Below are positions 1 through 7,068 of a stretch of DNA of 30,228 bases, one piece after another. How positions within the stretch are numbered: position 1 is the first letter of the stretch; the number at the start of each line of letters is the position of its first letter. Both the position numbers and the translations under genes were made by a program. The notes beneath the pieces are model-generated. The model saw only the letters and a list, made by a program, of their open reading frames with translations. It did no database searches and had not been told where the DNA came from. The stretch comes from an uncultured Clostridia bacterium (GTDB taxonomy: Bacteria > Bacillota > Clostridia > TANB77 > CAG-508): contig CANRBU010000005.1 in NCBI GenBank assembly GCA_947628925.1, positions 1 through 30,228 of the forward strand, read 5' to 3'.

Positions 1-1
1 T

Positions 2-328
2 CAAAGTAAAATAGTAATAATAGATAATTATATAGATGATACTATTCTTAAAATGCTACAAAAGAAAAATAAAAATGCCCAAGCAATTATTTTAACTTCA
101 CAAAATTGTAATCTAACAAAATTAGATATTAAGAAATTTAATGAACAATATGGAGTACTACAAATAGCAAAGACAGATAAATTTCATGATAGATTTATTA
201 TTATAGATAACAAAGAACTTTATCATTGCGGAGCATCACTTAAAGATTTAGGTAAAAAATGCTTTGGAATTAATAAGATAGAAGGAATAGACTTTATAGA
301 AAATATAAATAAAATAATTAATTTTTAA
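2..328 (+). CDS. ORF6N-domain-type protein, C-terminal fragment (5' end outside window)
   Basis: The frame is open from the left window edge, reading QSKIVIIDNYIDDTILKML before the first internal ATG at 53, so the start lies upstream. The C-terminal block FHDRFIIIDNKELYHCGASL followed by KDLGKKCFGINK matches my memory of the C-terminus of ORF6N/KilA-N-type phage-associated proteins, where a phospholipase-D-like HDRF…D motif and a GASLKDLGKK signature end the protein. The N-terminal DNA-binding domain is not visible. Such genes are usually prophage or mobile-element cargo, which fits the decayed neighbourhood. The family call comes from recognising motifs and has not been searched. Confidence 0.6.
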   Translation, partial: QSKIVIIDNYIDDTILKMLQKKNKNAQAIILTSQNCNLTKLDIKKFNEQYGVLQIAKTDKFHDRFIIIDNKELYHCGASLKDLGKKCFGINKIEGIDFIENINKIINF

Positions 329-400
329 TATCAAAATAAGTATTTCAATTTTTTCTGTGTTATAGTATAATCATTGTATCAAATATAGGAGTTTGCTAAA

Positions 401-513
401 AATAATTATATAATAATTGGCGATAGTATTACATATGGATTGGAGATTTTGAAAGTGGTGGATGGTCTGCCATGTTTAAAAAGTTACAAATGAATAATAA
501 AAATTATAATTAA
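401..513 (+). pseudogene. Remnant of an SGNH/GDSL hydrolase N-terminus, frameshifted
   Basis: One frame reads NNYIIIGDSITYG (404–439), the classic GDS block I of SGNH/GDSL esterases. The next frame continues from 442 as GDFESGGWSAMFKKLQ and stops at 511–513. Restoring one base between 439 and 442 would give an uninterrupted TYG-I-GDFES join, so a single-base deletion is the simplest explanation. No ATG precedes the block in frame, and the catalytic Asp/His C-terminal half is absent. A TATAAT box lies at 366–371 with a weak TTTCAA 17 bp upstream. The remaining bases up to 620 show no supported gene. Confidence 0.6.
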
Positions 514-614
514 AAAATCACTTTTAAAACCACATTAATTTTAACATTCTGTGCCTTGTAAGCATTGATACTACTCACTTTATAAAAATACAAAACTGGA
601 ATATGTCTCCATAG

Positions 615-657
615 AAAAAACGTAAAAGTATTTTAATATCAATGCTTTTACGCTTTT
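615..657. terminator. Bidirectional intrinsic terminator
   Basis: A 12-bp stem, CGTAAAAGTATT (621–632) and AATGCTTTTACG (641–652), encloses an 8-nt loop. It has one G·U pair on plus-strand RNA and one C/A mismatch on minus-strand RNA. CTTTTT follows on the plus side and the flanking AAAAAA gives a U-tract on the minus side. It would end transcription of the minus-strand genes finishing at 675 and any residual transcription of the GDSL remnant. Confidence 0.7.
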
Positions 658-674
658 TATGCTTTTTGAGTAGT

Positions 675-1604
675 CTACTCTATTTCTTGAGATTGAGTGT
701 TTTCTTCTATTTCTTTGGTTAAGTTTTTTTGCGCCAATGAATGTATCGAATTAACATATTGGTGCAAAAGTTTTATTTCATCTGAATCTGTTATTCTAAT
801 ATTGCTTTTTGAATCTTTTTTAATTGATTGTCTTTCTTCTAAATAAGCAGCTAATGCTTCATTTCCAAATCTTATACTAGATTCAGATTTTCTATAATCT
901 TTAAAAGATGTGACTGCTGGATATGTTTTTTTCTCTCTAATTGGAATTTGTGAGGTTTCTTCTAATAATTTTTTTTCTTCAGCACCAATTCCTAAATTAA
1001 TTGCTAAATAATCAGAAATAAAACTTTGTATTTCATTTGACATACCATGTTTATTAATATAACCTATTAAATCATTTATTTTACCAGAACTGATATCTGG
1101 ATCAAGTTCTTTTTCCTTCTTCTGTAATGTTAACATTTCTTTTACAGTTTCATAATATTTCTTTTTTCCAGATATTCTTCCAAAAAAACCTATTTTTTCA
1201 GATGAAATTTGTTCTAATTGCTCATCTATCTGTTTCAATTCATCATTATGTATTAAACTTTTTATTCTTTTTTCGATTGCTTGATCAAAATTTACTGTTT
1301 GATTTCCCATACATGTTTTGGCTAGTTTTCTAAAATCTTCGCTTTCTAATATTTTTTTAGATAATTCACAAGATTTATCAAATGGCATACTTTCGCTATT
1401 TCCGACCATACTTGAAATACTACCAAGTTCATATGCTATTTCATCGAATTTTTCCTGGTTGTTTTCTAAATTTAGTTTTTTATAAATTTCTTCTAATAAA
1501 GTTTGCCTTTTTAGCATTATGGTAGAATATTTTTGAATTTTACCAGCATTTGTGTTTCGTGTTATTTGTCTTTCCATATCTTGGTTTTCAATTTTTTCTT
1601 GCAA
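675..1604 (-). CDS. Hypothetical protein, probable C-terminal third of a split ~750-aa protein
   Basis: This 309-residue frame has a TTG first start and overlaps the preceding frame by 43 nt. It is charged and mostly helical in character, with Lys/Glu-rich stretches and no membrane segment or signal peptide. I do not recognise a family. Upstream of the TTG the frame stays open through TKEAGIFSVGENLQEKIENQ, back to a TGA at 1652–1650. That is just past an A7 run (1646–1640) sitting in A_AAA_AAA phase relative to the upstream gene. The upstream frame turns into Lys-rich, unnatural-looking sequence after the same run. This suggests either an indel at the homopolymer or −1 programmed frameshifting, so the product would be the C-terminal part of the upstream protein. 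Confidence 0.55.
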   Translation of the reverse strand: MQEKIENQDMERQITRNTNAGKIQKYSTIMLKRQTLLEEIYKKLNLENNQEKFDEIAYELGSISSMVGNSESMPFDKSCELSKKILESEDFRKLAKTCMGNQTVNFDQAIEKRIKSLIHNDELKQIDEQLEQISSEKIGFFGRISGKKKYYETVKEMLTLQKKEKELDPDISSGKINDLIGYINKHGMSNEIQSFISDYLAINLGIGAEEKKLLEETSQIPIREKKTYPAVTSFKDYRKSESSIRFGNEALAAYLEERQSIKKDSKSNIRITDSDEIKLLHQYVNSIHSLAQKNLTKEIEENTQSQEIE

Positions 1605-2497
1605 ATTTTCTCCAACAGAAAATATTCCTGCTTCTTTTGTTTTTTTGTTTCACTTTCAATAAAATCCAACATCATATCATGAGATGAAAGTTGCTTAGAT
1701 TGATGGAGCACTTCTAAACACTGATTTACAGCATCTGTCATAGAAAAATTTCTTGTTTTGGCAATAGTCCATAATCTTTCTTGACATTTTTTTGAAATTT
1801 CTTTAAAAAGGTCTGAATTAGATGCTTTAAGCTGATGCATGTTGTTAATAATTGCTTTTATACTTCTTAAATTATCACATCTATCACATTTACTAAAATC
1901 TATTAAAGTACTAAAATTTGTTAGTAAAGTTTTTGTATCTTCTGGAACTACTGGAGATAATTCATAGCTATTATCTCTATATGCTACTGTTGAACTTATT
2001 AAATCAAGTAATATTTCTGGACTTGCAGTTCTGGAAAAAGCTTCTAATAAGTCTGTCGTATACATATTTTTATAATATTCGGTTCTTTTTCTAGCTTGAT
2101 GAATATATACATCCTTATTTAATACATAAACTGTATCATAAGGCATACCTTCTTGATTTTCATCAAAATTTAAAATGCACTCTTTAGTAACAAGGATGGA
2201 AGATGCTGACCTTTTTCCTTGAGTTGCAATTGTAGTATGAAATGCACCTGGACTTTTTTTAGTTACACATCTTTGAAGAAGTTCTGGAGAAACCATTGTA
2301 TCTTCAGCTTCTACCGGAAAATTTGCATCAGCAGCTCCAAAAGCTGAAAAATTTTCTACTTGTAATTCATCAAAAATATCAAATCCTTCAGATTCTCTCC
2401 ATCTATTTGGTCTTATGTTTGTTATTAAAGAACCAAGTGACTCAAATTCATAATCAGGTGTTGTGAAAACTTTCTCGCCTTTAGTATTTCCGCTCAA
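1562..2497 (-). CDS. Hypothetical protein, probable central part of a split ~750-aa protein
   Basis: This 311-residue frame starts at a TTG (2497) preceded by AGGAAG six nt upstream. It overlaps the 3' end of the 147-residue frame by 17 nt. Its own frame is blocked by a TAG only four codons upstream of the TTG, so it is either reinitiated by coupling or is the continuation of the upstream protein after a +1 shift in the 26-nt window 2506–2481. The body (FHTTIATQ, ASSILVTKECILNF, KCDRCDNL) is soluble-looking, with no signal peptide. The last ~25 residues after the A7 run are Lys-rich and look like out-of-frame reading. No family is recognised. Possible cargo of a mobile region. Confidence 0.5.
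   Translation of the reverse strand: MSGNTKGEKVFTTPDYEFESLGSLITNIRPNRWRESEGFDIFDELQVENFSAFGAADANFPVEAEDTMVSPELLQRCVTKKSPGAFHTTIATQGKRSASSILVTKECILNFDENQEGMPYDTVYVLNKDVYIHQARKRTEYYKNMYTTDLLEAFSRTASPEILLDLISSTVAYRDNSYELSPVVPEDTKTLLTNFSTLIDFSKCDRCDNLRSIKAIINNMHQLKASNSDLFKEISKKCQERLWTIAKTRNFSMTDAVNQCLEVLHQSKQLSSHDMMLDFIESETKKQKKQEYFLLEKICKKKLKTKIWKDK
1640..1646 (-). other. A7 slippery-type heptamer (A AAA AAA) at frame junction
   Basis: In the frame of the 2497–1562 gene the codons read ACA AAA AAA CAA, so the seven A's lie in X_XXY_YYZ register. A −1 slip yields KK-TKEAG and enters the 1604–675 frame, which is open only from four codons before this site. The register is seen directly; that frameshifting occurs is inference. 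Confidence 0.45.
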
Positions 2498-2924
2498 CAG
2501 TTCTTCCTATAAATCTAAAAGGAGCACCATTTAAAACAATAACTCTTTTATTTTTATATTGAAAAAATTCAATTCCATCTATATCAGCTAATTCATCATC
2601 AGATAATTCTGCATATTTTGTTGAAGTAGCATTATATTCTTGACAATATTCATTTCTTAATTCTTTTTCTAAATCAACATTTTTTATATCTTCTAATTTT
2701 TTTTCCTTATTAAGCTCCTGTAGTTCACTAAGCATTTTTTTTAAATTGTCAATATTTTTTTCTTCTCCTACTGTATTTACAATATCTACTAAAGTATTTA
2801 ACTTACTGTATTTTTTGACAAAATTACTCCTTGCATTAAGAAGATCATATTTTTTGTATAAATCTTCTTGTATTCCAAGTTCTTTAAAAATTAATTTTCT
2901 TAGATTTTCTACTTCTTTATCCAT
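2481..2924 (-). CDS. Hypothetical protein, probable N-terminal part of a split ~750-aa protein
   Basis: This 147-residue frame begins with ATG, with AGAGG about ten nt upstream. Residues ~1–100 are charged and helical, suggesting coiled coil. The C-terminus (KRVIVLNGAPFRFIGRTV) looks like the start of a folded β-rich domain that is cut off mid-domain, which supports a frameshift at the junction rather than a natural end. I do not recognise the family. It is the first frame of a promoter-to-terminator unit of three overlapping frames (2924→675). Confidence 0.5.
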   Translation of the reverse strand: MDKEVENLRKLIFKELGIQEDLYKKYDLLNARSNFVKKYSKLNTLVDIVNTVGEEKNIDNLKKMLSELQELNKEKKLEDIKNVDLEKELRNEYCQEYNATSTKYAELSDDELADIDGIEFFQYKNKRVIVLNGAPFRFIGRTVERKY

Positions 2925-2955
2925 AGTTTAAGTACCTCTTTATTTTTACGATTTT

Positions 2956-2984
2956 ATTATACTATATCTTTATAAATTTATCCA
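2956..2984 (-). promoter_or_regulatory. Candidate promoter for the 2924→675 unit
   Basis: On the minus strand a TATAAT box (2961–2956) has TGGATA (4 of 6 to consensus) at 2984–2979 with a 17-nt spacer, 32 nt upstream of the ATG. The rest of 2925–3059 is AT-rich; I see no convincing terminator for pepD there. Confidence 0.45.
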
Positions 2985-3059
2985 TGTTTTTTATAATTTT
3001 AAGTAAAAAATTCAAAATCCTATTGGTGATTATATGCATAATTGTGATTACTATAAAAA

Positions 3060-4472
3060 TTAACTTTGTAAGCATAGTTCTTTTATAAAATTCCATGTAC
3101 GTTGTAATGATTTAATAGAAACTCTTTCTGATGGACTGTGCGCATCATAACTTTCAGCTCCTATGCAGATATATTCTAAATTGGCGATTCTGTTTTTGAA
3201 AAAACCACCTTCTAAAACTCCTTGTGTAATAATTAATTCCATATCTTTTCCAAACAATCTTTTATATAAAGAATTAGTACTTTTTAATAATTGACTTTCA
3301 TAATCAGAATCAAATCCATATAACTCTTGATTCCAACTAACTTTTATATCATTTTCTTTTACAATTTTATTTAAATTATTTAAATATTCCTTTTTCAAAT
3401 TTTTGTCATTACTTCTTAAAGAATATTCAAAACGAATATATTTATTGCAATCTTTTATAGCTCCTAAATTTGCAGATAGAATTTGATTTCCGTTAGTATC
3501 AAAATATAAAGCACCATTTTCAAAATTATTAATAAAATTTATTATTTTTTTAGATACATTTAATGATAGAACTCTGCTACTACTTTTAATCTTTTTTATT
3601 TCTATTTTCACACTATTACCATAAATTTCTAGCTGTTTAGAGATGTCATTTTTTATAAAATCTTCATTAACATTTTTACACGAAAATTCTATTTTGAAAT
3701 CTCTAGGAATGACATTTACTGCACTGCCTCCACTAATTTTATTTATATAAATATTCTGTAATTTTGATAGAATTTCTGCACCTAATTTAATTGGATTACC
3801 TCTTTTTTTATCTGCAATATTTCCTCCTGAGTGTCCTCCCAAAAAATTACTATACTTAAGTTCATAAGTGTTTAAGTTATTCATTTCAATATATTCCTTC
3901 TCTATATTACTGTACCATTCCATACAATTAGCAGAACCAATAATCATCTTCCCTTCTTTTCCATTATCTAGAGATATGATTTTTTTTGATTTAATCATAT
4001 TCACATCAATTTTCTTTACCCCAATCATTGTTGTTTCTTCTTGAACAGTAAAAATACATTCTAAATTTGGTATATTTATTTCTTTTGAATCTAGAAGAGC
4101 TAACATATATGCTATTCCAATTCCATTGTCTGCACCTAATGTTGTTCCTTCAGCTTTAATAAAATCTCCATCTTTTATAAGAATTATTGGGTCTTTATCA
4201 AAGTTATGATTACTCCAAGTTTCTTTTTCGCAAATCATATCTGTGTGTGCCTGAAATGCTAAATAGTTATTTGAATCTTCATTTGTTTCCTTTCTGATAA
4301 TCACATTATAATACTTATCTGTAAAAACTTCTAAATTTCTATTTAGTGCAAATTTTACTAGATAATCTCTTATTTTTCTTTCATTTCCAGACATACGAGG
4401 GATATCACTAATTTCTTTAAAAAACTTTAAGACCTCGCGTGGTTCTTCTTTTTCAATATCTAATTTTTCCAT
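3060..4472 (-). CDS. pepD: Aminoacyl-histidine (Xaa-His) dipeptidase, M20C family
   Basis: A cytosolic di-zinc dipeptidase of the PepD/M20C family, which cleaves Xaa-His and other unspecific dipeptides. The metal-site pattern is complete: HTD (H76, D78), GADNG (D115), the catalytic pair EE (145–146), SLDN (D169) and the C-terminal AHSPSER histidine (about H445). The length of 470 residues is close to the usual ~480 for PepD. It is the last gene of the transporter operon, 12 nt after the ATPase, with its own AGGAGG-like site. Placement behind an amino acid transporter whose leader carries three His codons suggests that the operon's purpose is to obtain histidine from dipeptides and from outside. 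The family is clear; the actual substrate preference is inferred. Confidence 0.88.
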   Translation of the reverse strand: MEKLDIEKEEPREVLKFFKEISDIPRMSGNERKIRDYLVKFALNRNLEVFTDKYYNVIIRKETNEDSNNYLAFQAHTDMICEKETWSNHNFDKDPIILIKDGDFIKAEGTTLGADNGIGIAYMLALLDSKEINIPNLECIFTVQEETTMIGVKKIDVNMIKSKKIISLDNGKEGKMIIGSANCMEWYSNIEKEYIEMNNLNTYELKYSNFLGGHSGGNIADKKRGNPIKLGAEILSKLQNIYINKISGGSAVNVIPRDFKIEFSCKNVNEDFIKNDISKQLEIYGNSVKIEIKKIKSSSRVLSLNVSKKIINFINNFENGALYFDTNGNQILSANLGAIKDCNKYIRFEYSLRSNDKNLKKEYLNNLNKIVKENDIKVSWNQELYGFDSDYESQLLKSTNSLYKRLFGKDMELIITQGVLEGGFFKNRIANLEYICIGAESYDAHSPSERVSIKSLQRTWNFIKELCLQS

Positions 4473-4484
4473 ATTAATCCTCCT

Positions 4485-5246
4485 TTAATTTATATATCTT
4501 TTAAGAAATTGCTTTGTTCTAGGCTGTTTCGGGTTTTGTATTACTTCTAGTGCTGTGCCTTCTTCAATTATTTTTCCATCTGCCATAAATATGACTCTAT
4601 CAGCAACTTCTCTAGCAAATTTTATTTCATGTGTTACGATTATCATTGTTTTCTTTTCTTCAGCAAGTTTTTTTATAACATTCAAAACTTCTCCTACAAG
4701 TTCAGGGTCTAAACTGCTAGTTGGTTCATCCATACAAATGACTTTAGGATTTAATGCCAAACATCTAGCAATTCCAACTCTTTGCTTTTGACCTCCTGAT
4801 AATTCACATGGATAGGAATTTGCCTTTTCATTTAAATCCATTTTTTTAAGAATATCATTAACAATATTTTCTATTTCATTTTTATTTTTCTTTAAAACAT
4901 ATTTTAATGCTTTTGATATATTTTCTTTTACTGTAAAATGTGGAAATAAATTAAATTCTTGGAATACCATTCCTGTATCTAAATTCATATTATTTAATAC
5001 TTTTTTATTGTTGTATACTAATTTTCCATTCTTATTTTCTTTTATCATTTCATTATTATTTATTATAATATTTCCACTATCAATTTTTTCTAAATTATTT
5101 ATACACCTTAAAATAGTAGATTTTCCTGAGCCTGATGGACCTAGTATGACCAATGTTTCACCTTTTTTGACAGTAAAAGAAACATCTTTCAAAACATTAT
5201 TTTTTCCAAAACTCTTTTTGAGATTTTTTACTTCTACAATATTCAT
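4485..5246 (-). CDS. Polar amino acid ABC transporter, ATP-binding protein (GlnQ/HisP type)
   Basis: The nucleotide-binding subunit of a PAAT-family importer (TC 3.A.1.3). Motifs are complete and in order: Walker A GPSGSGKST (36–44), Q-loop VFQEFNLFPH (Q97), signature LSGGQ (150–154), Walker B VICMDEP (D174/E175), D-loop SSLD and switch histidine H207 in VTHE. The 253-residue length is typical, with a slightly longer, Asn/Lys-rich insertion around residues 65–90. It lies 16 nt after the permease gene and 12 nt before pepD, so it is cotranscribed. The substrate cannot be read from this subunit. Confidence 0.93.
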   Translation of the reverse strand: MNIVEVKNLKKSFGKNNVLKDVSFTVKKGETLVILGPSGSGKSTILRCINNLEKIDSGNIIINNNEMIKENKNGKLVYNNKKVLNNMNLDTGMVFQEFNLFPHFTVKENISKALKYVLKKNKNEIENIVNDILKKMDLNEKANSYPCELSGGQKQRVGIARCLALNPKVICMDEPTSSLDPELVGEVLNVIKKLAEEKKTMIIVTHEIKFAREVADRVIFMADGKIIEEGTALEVIQNPKQPRTKQFLKRYIN

Positions 5247-5262
5247 CTGTTTCCTCCTAACA

Positions 5263-5916
5263 TTACATAGTATAATAGTCCAATTTTTTTTCGCATTTAT
5301 TAAATATAAGTGATATTATAAATACTAAAATTAAATAATAGCCTGCTGATACTATTAGTGGAAATATGGAAAAGCTATAGCTTGACTGTTTTTGTGCTAA
5401 ACTAAACATTTCAGATATTCCTATTATTTGTGCTAATGATGTAGTTTTTATTAATGATATTACTTCATTTGAACTTGCTGGTAAAATCTTTTTTATTACC
5501 TGAGGAAGTACAATTAGTAAAAAAGTTTGACACTTATTAAATCCTAAAGTGTAGCTAGCTTCATATTGTCCTTTAGAAATATTATTTATTCCACTTCTAA
5601 ATATTTCTGAAAAGTATGCTGCGTAATTTATTACAAATGCAATTATTATTGCAGTAAACCTATCATAACTTACTTTAAATAAATAATATGGTGCAAAATA
5701 AACAAATATTATTTGTAGCATCATGGGCGTTCCTCTTATTATTAAAATATATAGCTTTATAATTAAAGAGATAATTTTATTTTTACTATTTTTCAAAACT
5801 GCTACAAAAATTCCAAGAGGTATTGATAGTATAAGAGTAATTATAAAGATTTCTATTGATGTGCCTAAGCCTGTAAAAAGAATTTTTACAGTATTAAAAA
5901 TTTTTTCTATTTCCAT
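5263..5916 (-). CDS. Polar amino acid ABC transporter, permease (HisM/GlnP type)
   Basis: An integral membrane permease of 217 residues with about five hydrophobic segments. It carries the conserved cytoplasmic EAA loop, visible as QYEASYTLGFNKCQTFLLIV followed by LPQ, that docks on the ATPase. YILIIRGTPMMLQIIFVYF is the characteristic RGTP motif of PAAT permeases. Its ATG overlaps the stop of the binding-protein gene by one base (TAATG), so the two are translationally coupled. A single permease gene implies a homodimer. Confidence 0.92.
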   Translation of the reverse strand: MEIEKIFNTVKILFTGLGTSIEIFIITLILSIPLGIFVAVLKNSKNKIISLIIKLYILIIRGTPMMLQIIFVYFAPYYLFKVSYDRFTAIIIAFVINYAAYFSEIFRSGINNISKGQYEASYTLGFNKCQTFLLIVLPQVIKKILPASSNEVISLIKTTSLAQIIGISEMFSLAQKQSSYSFSIFPLIVSAGYYLILVFIISLIFNKCEKKLDYYTM

Positions 5917-6728
5917 TATGACTGCTCCTTTCTAAAAAACATATCTGTGCCAAACCACTTAATGGAAATATCATTTAGTTTACCTTCATTAAGCAATTTA
6001 TTAAAGGTATTTTGTATTTTATCTTTTAACTCTGTATTTCCCTTTTTAAATGCTATAACACTTCCACTGGCTGTAGAAATATCTTTAGATGGAATTGTTA
6101 TATAATTTTTATTTAAAGAAGTTATTAAATAGTTTCCTGTTATGCTTGAACAGAATACTGCATCAATACCTCCAGCATCTAAATCCATAAATGCTGTTAA
6201 AAAATCTCCATATTTTAAAATTTCTATTTCTTTTCCAAGTTCTGAATTTTCCAAATCTACTTGTTGTACTGATCCATTTTGAACACCTATTTTTTTCCCT
6301 TTTAATTCTTCTTGTGATTTGATTTTGCTTCCATTTTTTAAAATAAAATATATTTCTCCTTTGACATAAACATCTGATAAAGTCATTATTTTAGCCCTTT
6401 CTTCTGTATAAGCAAAACCATTCCATATACAATCGATTTTTCCGGAATCTAATTCTTGTTCCTTTTCTGCCCAAGATATTGGCTGAAACTCGACATTCAT
6501 TCCAAGTTCATTGCCAATAATTTTTGCTAAATCAATATCGAATCCAACTAGTTCATTTGAATCATTTCTAAAGCCCATTGGTGGAAAACTATCATCAAGC
6601 CCAATTGTTAATGTATTATCATCCTTTTTATTTTCTTTCTTAGTTATAGCCAAAACTACAATTGTTAAGATTAGTGATAGTATAATTGTATATACTAAAA
6701 TTTTAATTAAATTTTTCATTTTTTTCAC
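5916..6728 (-). CDS. Polar amino acid ABC transporter, family 3 substrate-binding protein
   Basis: An extracellular family 3 solute-binding protein. After a short charged start and one hydrophobic segment (about residues 7–30) come the family landmarks: TIGLDDSFPPMGF, VGFDIDLAK, the Asp-Cys-Ile strand DCIWNGFAYTEER, GKKIGVQNGS and a C-terminal KWFGTDMF. The usual lipobox cysteine is missing (VVLAITKK where L-A-x-C would be expected), so it is probably anchored by an uncleaved N-terminal helix. GTG at 6728 and ATG at 6719 are both possible starts; AAAGG and AGGTG serve them respectively. It is the first structural gene after a His-codon leader, so histidine, perhaps with other cationic amino acids, is the suggested ligand by inference. 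Confidence 0.9.
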   Translation of the reverse strand: MKKMKNLIKILVYTIILSLILTIVVLAITKKENKKDDNTLTIGLDDSFPPMGFRNDSNELVGFDIDLAKIIGNELGMNVEFQPISWAEKEQELDSGKIDCIWNGFAYTEERAKIMTLSDVYVKGEIYFILKNGSKIKSQEELKGKKIGVQNGSVQQVDLENSELGKEIEILKYGDFLTAFMDLDAGGIDAVFCSSITGNYLITSLNKNYITIPSKDISTASGSVIAFKKGNTELKDKIQNTFNKLLNEGKLNDISIKWFGTDMFFRKEQS

Positions 6729-6780
6729 CTTTTACCTTTCTTCTTTGTTTTGATTATGAAGTTTAGTATTTTTAAAACAA

Positions 6781-6853
6781 AAAAAGATATAATAAAAAAA
6801 CTATCTGTAAAATTTTTAAAATTCCTACAAATAGTTTTAAATTATATCTTTTT
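6781..6853 (-). terminator. Intrinsic terminator inside the transporter leader
   Basis: On minus-strand RNA a long, AU-rich hairpin has outer arms AAAAAGATATAAT (6853–6841) and ATTATATCTTTTT (6793–6781). Inner arms AAAACTATTTGTA and TACAGATAGTTTT pair with one G·U. A U-rich tract (TTTTTTTG) ends it. It lies between the leader peptide and the first structural gene, the position expected of an attenuator terminator. Confidence 0.7.
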
Positions 6854-6925
6854 ATATAAAATATTTTAAACTCTATCGTAGGCACAGCATTTTTAGCCTG
6901 TACCTACGTGCTTACCAGCATATAG

Positions 6926-6979
6926 TTACAAGCTCCTACGATGATGATGTAATTGGTTTAAAAATATTCTAAACTTCAT
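6926..6979 (-). CDS. Histidine-rich leader peptide MKFRIFLNQLHHHRRSL
   Basis: A 17-codon ORF with an excellent ribosome site (AAAGAGGAAAGATT before ATG; GAGG at 6990–6987, 7-nt spacing), beginning about 30 nt after the predicted transcription start. It contains three consecutive CAT (His) codons at 6949–6941, directly followed by two Arg codons and a TAA at 6928–6926. The two Arg codons form the sequence CGTAGG, which takes part in the leader's alternative pairings. Position, run of regulatory codons, downstream hairpins and terminator match the established logic of amino acid biosynthetic leader peptides such as that of the enteric his operon. Function is inferred; the ORF itself is plain in the sequence. 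Confidence 0.75.
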   Translation of the reverse strand: MKFRIFLNQLHHHRRSL

Positions 6980-7013
6980 AATCTTTCCTCTTTTTTTATT
7001 TTATTATATTTAT

Positions 7014-7042
7014 ATATTAACATGAAATGTTTTATTTGTCAA
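7014..7042 (-). promoter_or_regulatory. Strong promoter of the transporter–pepD operon
   Basis: On the minus strand a perfect −35 TTGACA (7042–7037), a 17-nt spacer and TAATAT (7019–7014) are preceded by an extended −10 TG (7022–7021). It begins only 26 nt after the stop of the RelA-like gene, with no terminator between, so some read-through from that gene is possible. Confidence 0.75.
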
Positions 7043-7068
7043 ATTTCAAAATAATACTTTGTAACTTT

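Larger units (their letters stand above)
6752..6990 (-). promoter_or_regulatory. Candidate His-responsive transcription attenuator leader
   Basis: This RNA leader lies between the promoter and the transporter operon. Several mutually exclusive helices are visible. CCTACG (6882–6877) can pair with CGTAGG at 6940–6935 (just after the His codons), with CGTAGG at 6908–6903 (extended to an 11-bp stem, CGTAGGTACAG with CTGTGCCTACG), or as CCTAC with GTAGG at 6828–6824 inside the terminator arm. The first half of the leader ORF (AGAATATTTTTAAAC, 6970–6956) can pair with 6873–6862 or with the far 3' side. There GATTATGAAGTTTAG (6983–6969) has an exact 15-nt complement at 6766–6752, able to close the whole leader and hide the leader start codon. 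I recognise no known riboswitch or T-box core. The switching order is unresolved. Confidence 0.6.

Noticed and set aside
514..614. Possible further gene fragments after the GDSL remnant
   Set aside because: Short frames such as YKNTKLEYVSIEKT can be read, but none links to a recognisable family.
3000..3059. Terminator for the transporter–pepD operon
   Set aside because: Short repeats (GTGATTA twice) and a small palindrome around ATGCAT are present, but no stable stem with a U-tract.
6871..6979. T-box or known riboswitch in the transporter leader
   Set aside because: No T-box AGGGTGGNACCGCG-type core and no conserved core of lysine, glycine, SAM, purine or other riboswitches that I know was visible; the His-codon ORF explains the layout better.
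6752..6983. Miniature inverted-repeat element in the leader
   Set aside because: The outer inverted repeats could suggest one, but the promoter, ribosome site, His-run ORF and terminator make a regulatory leader the better reading; no target-site duplication was found.
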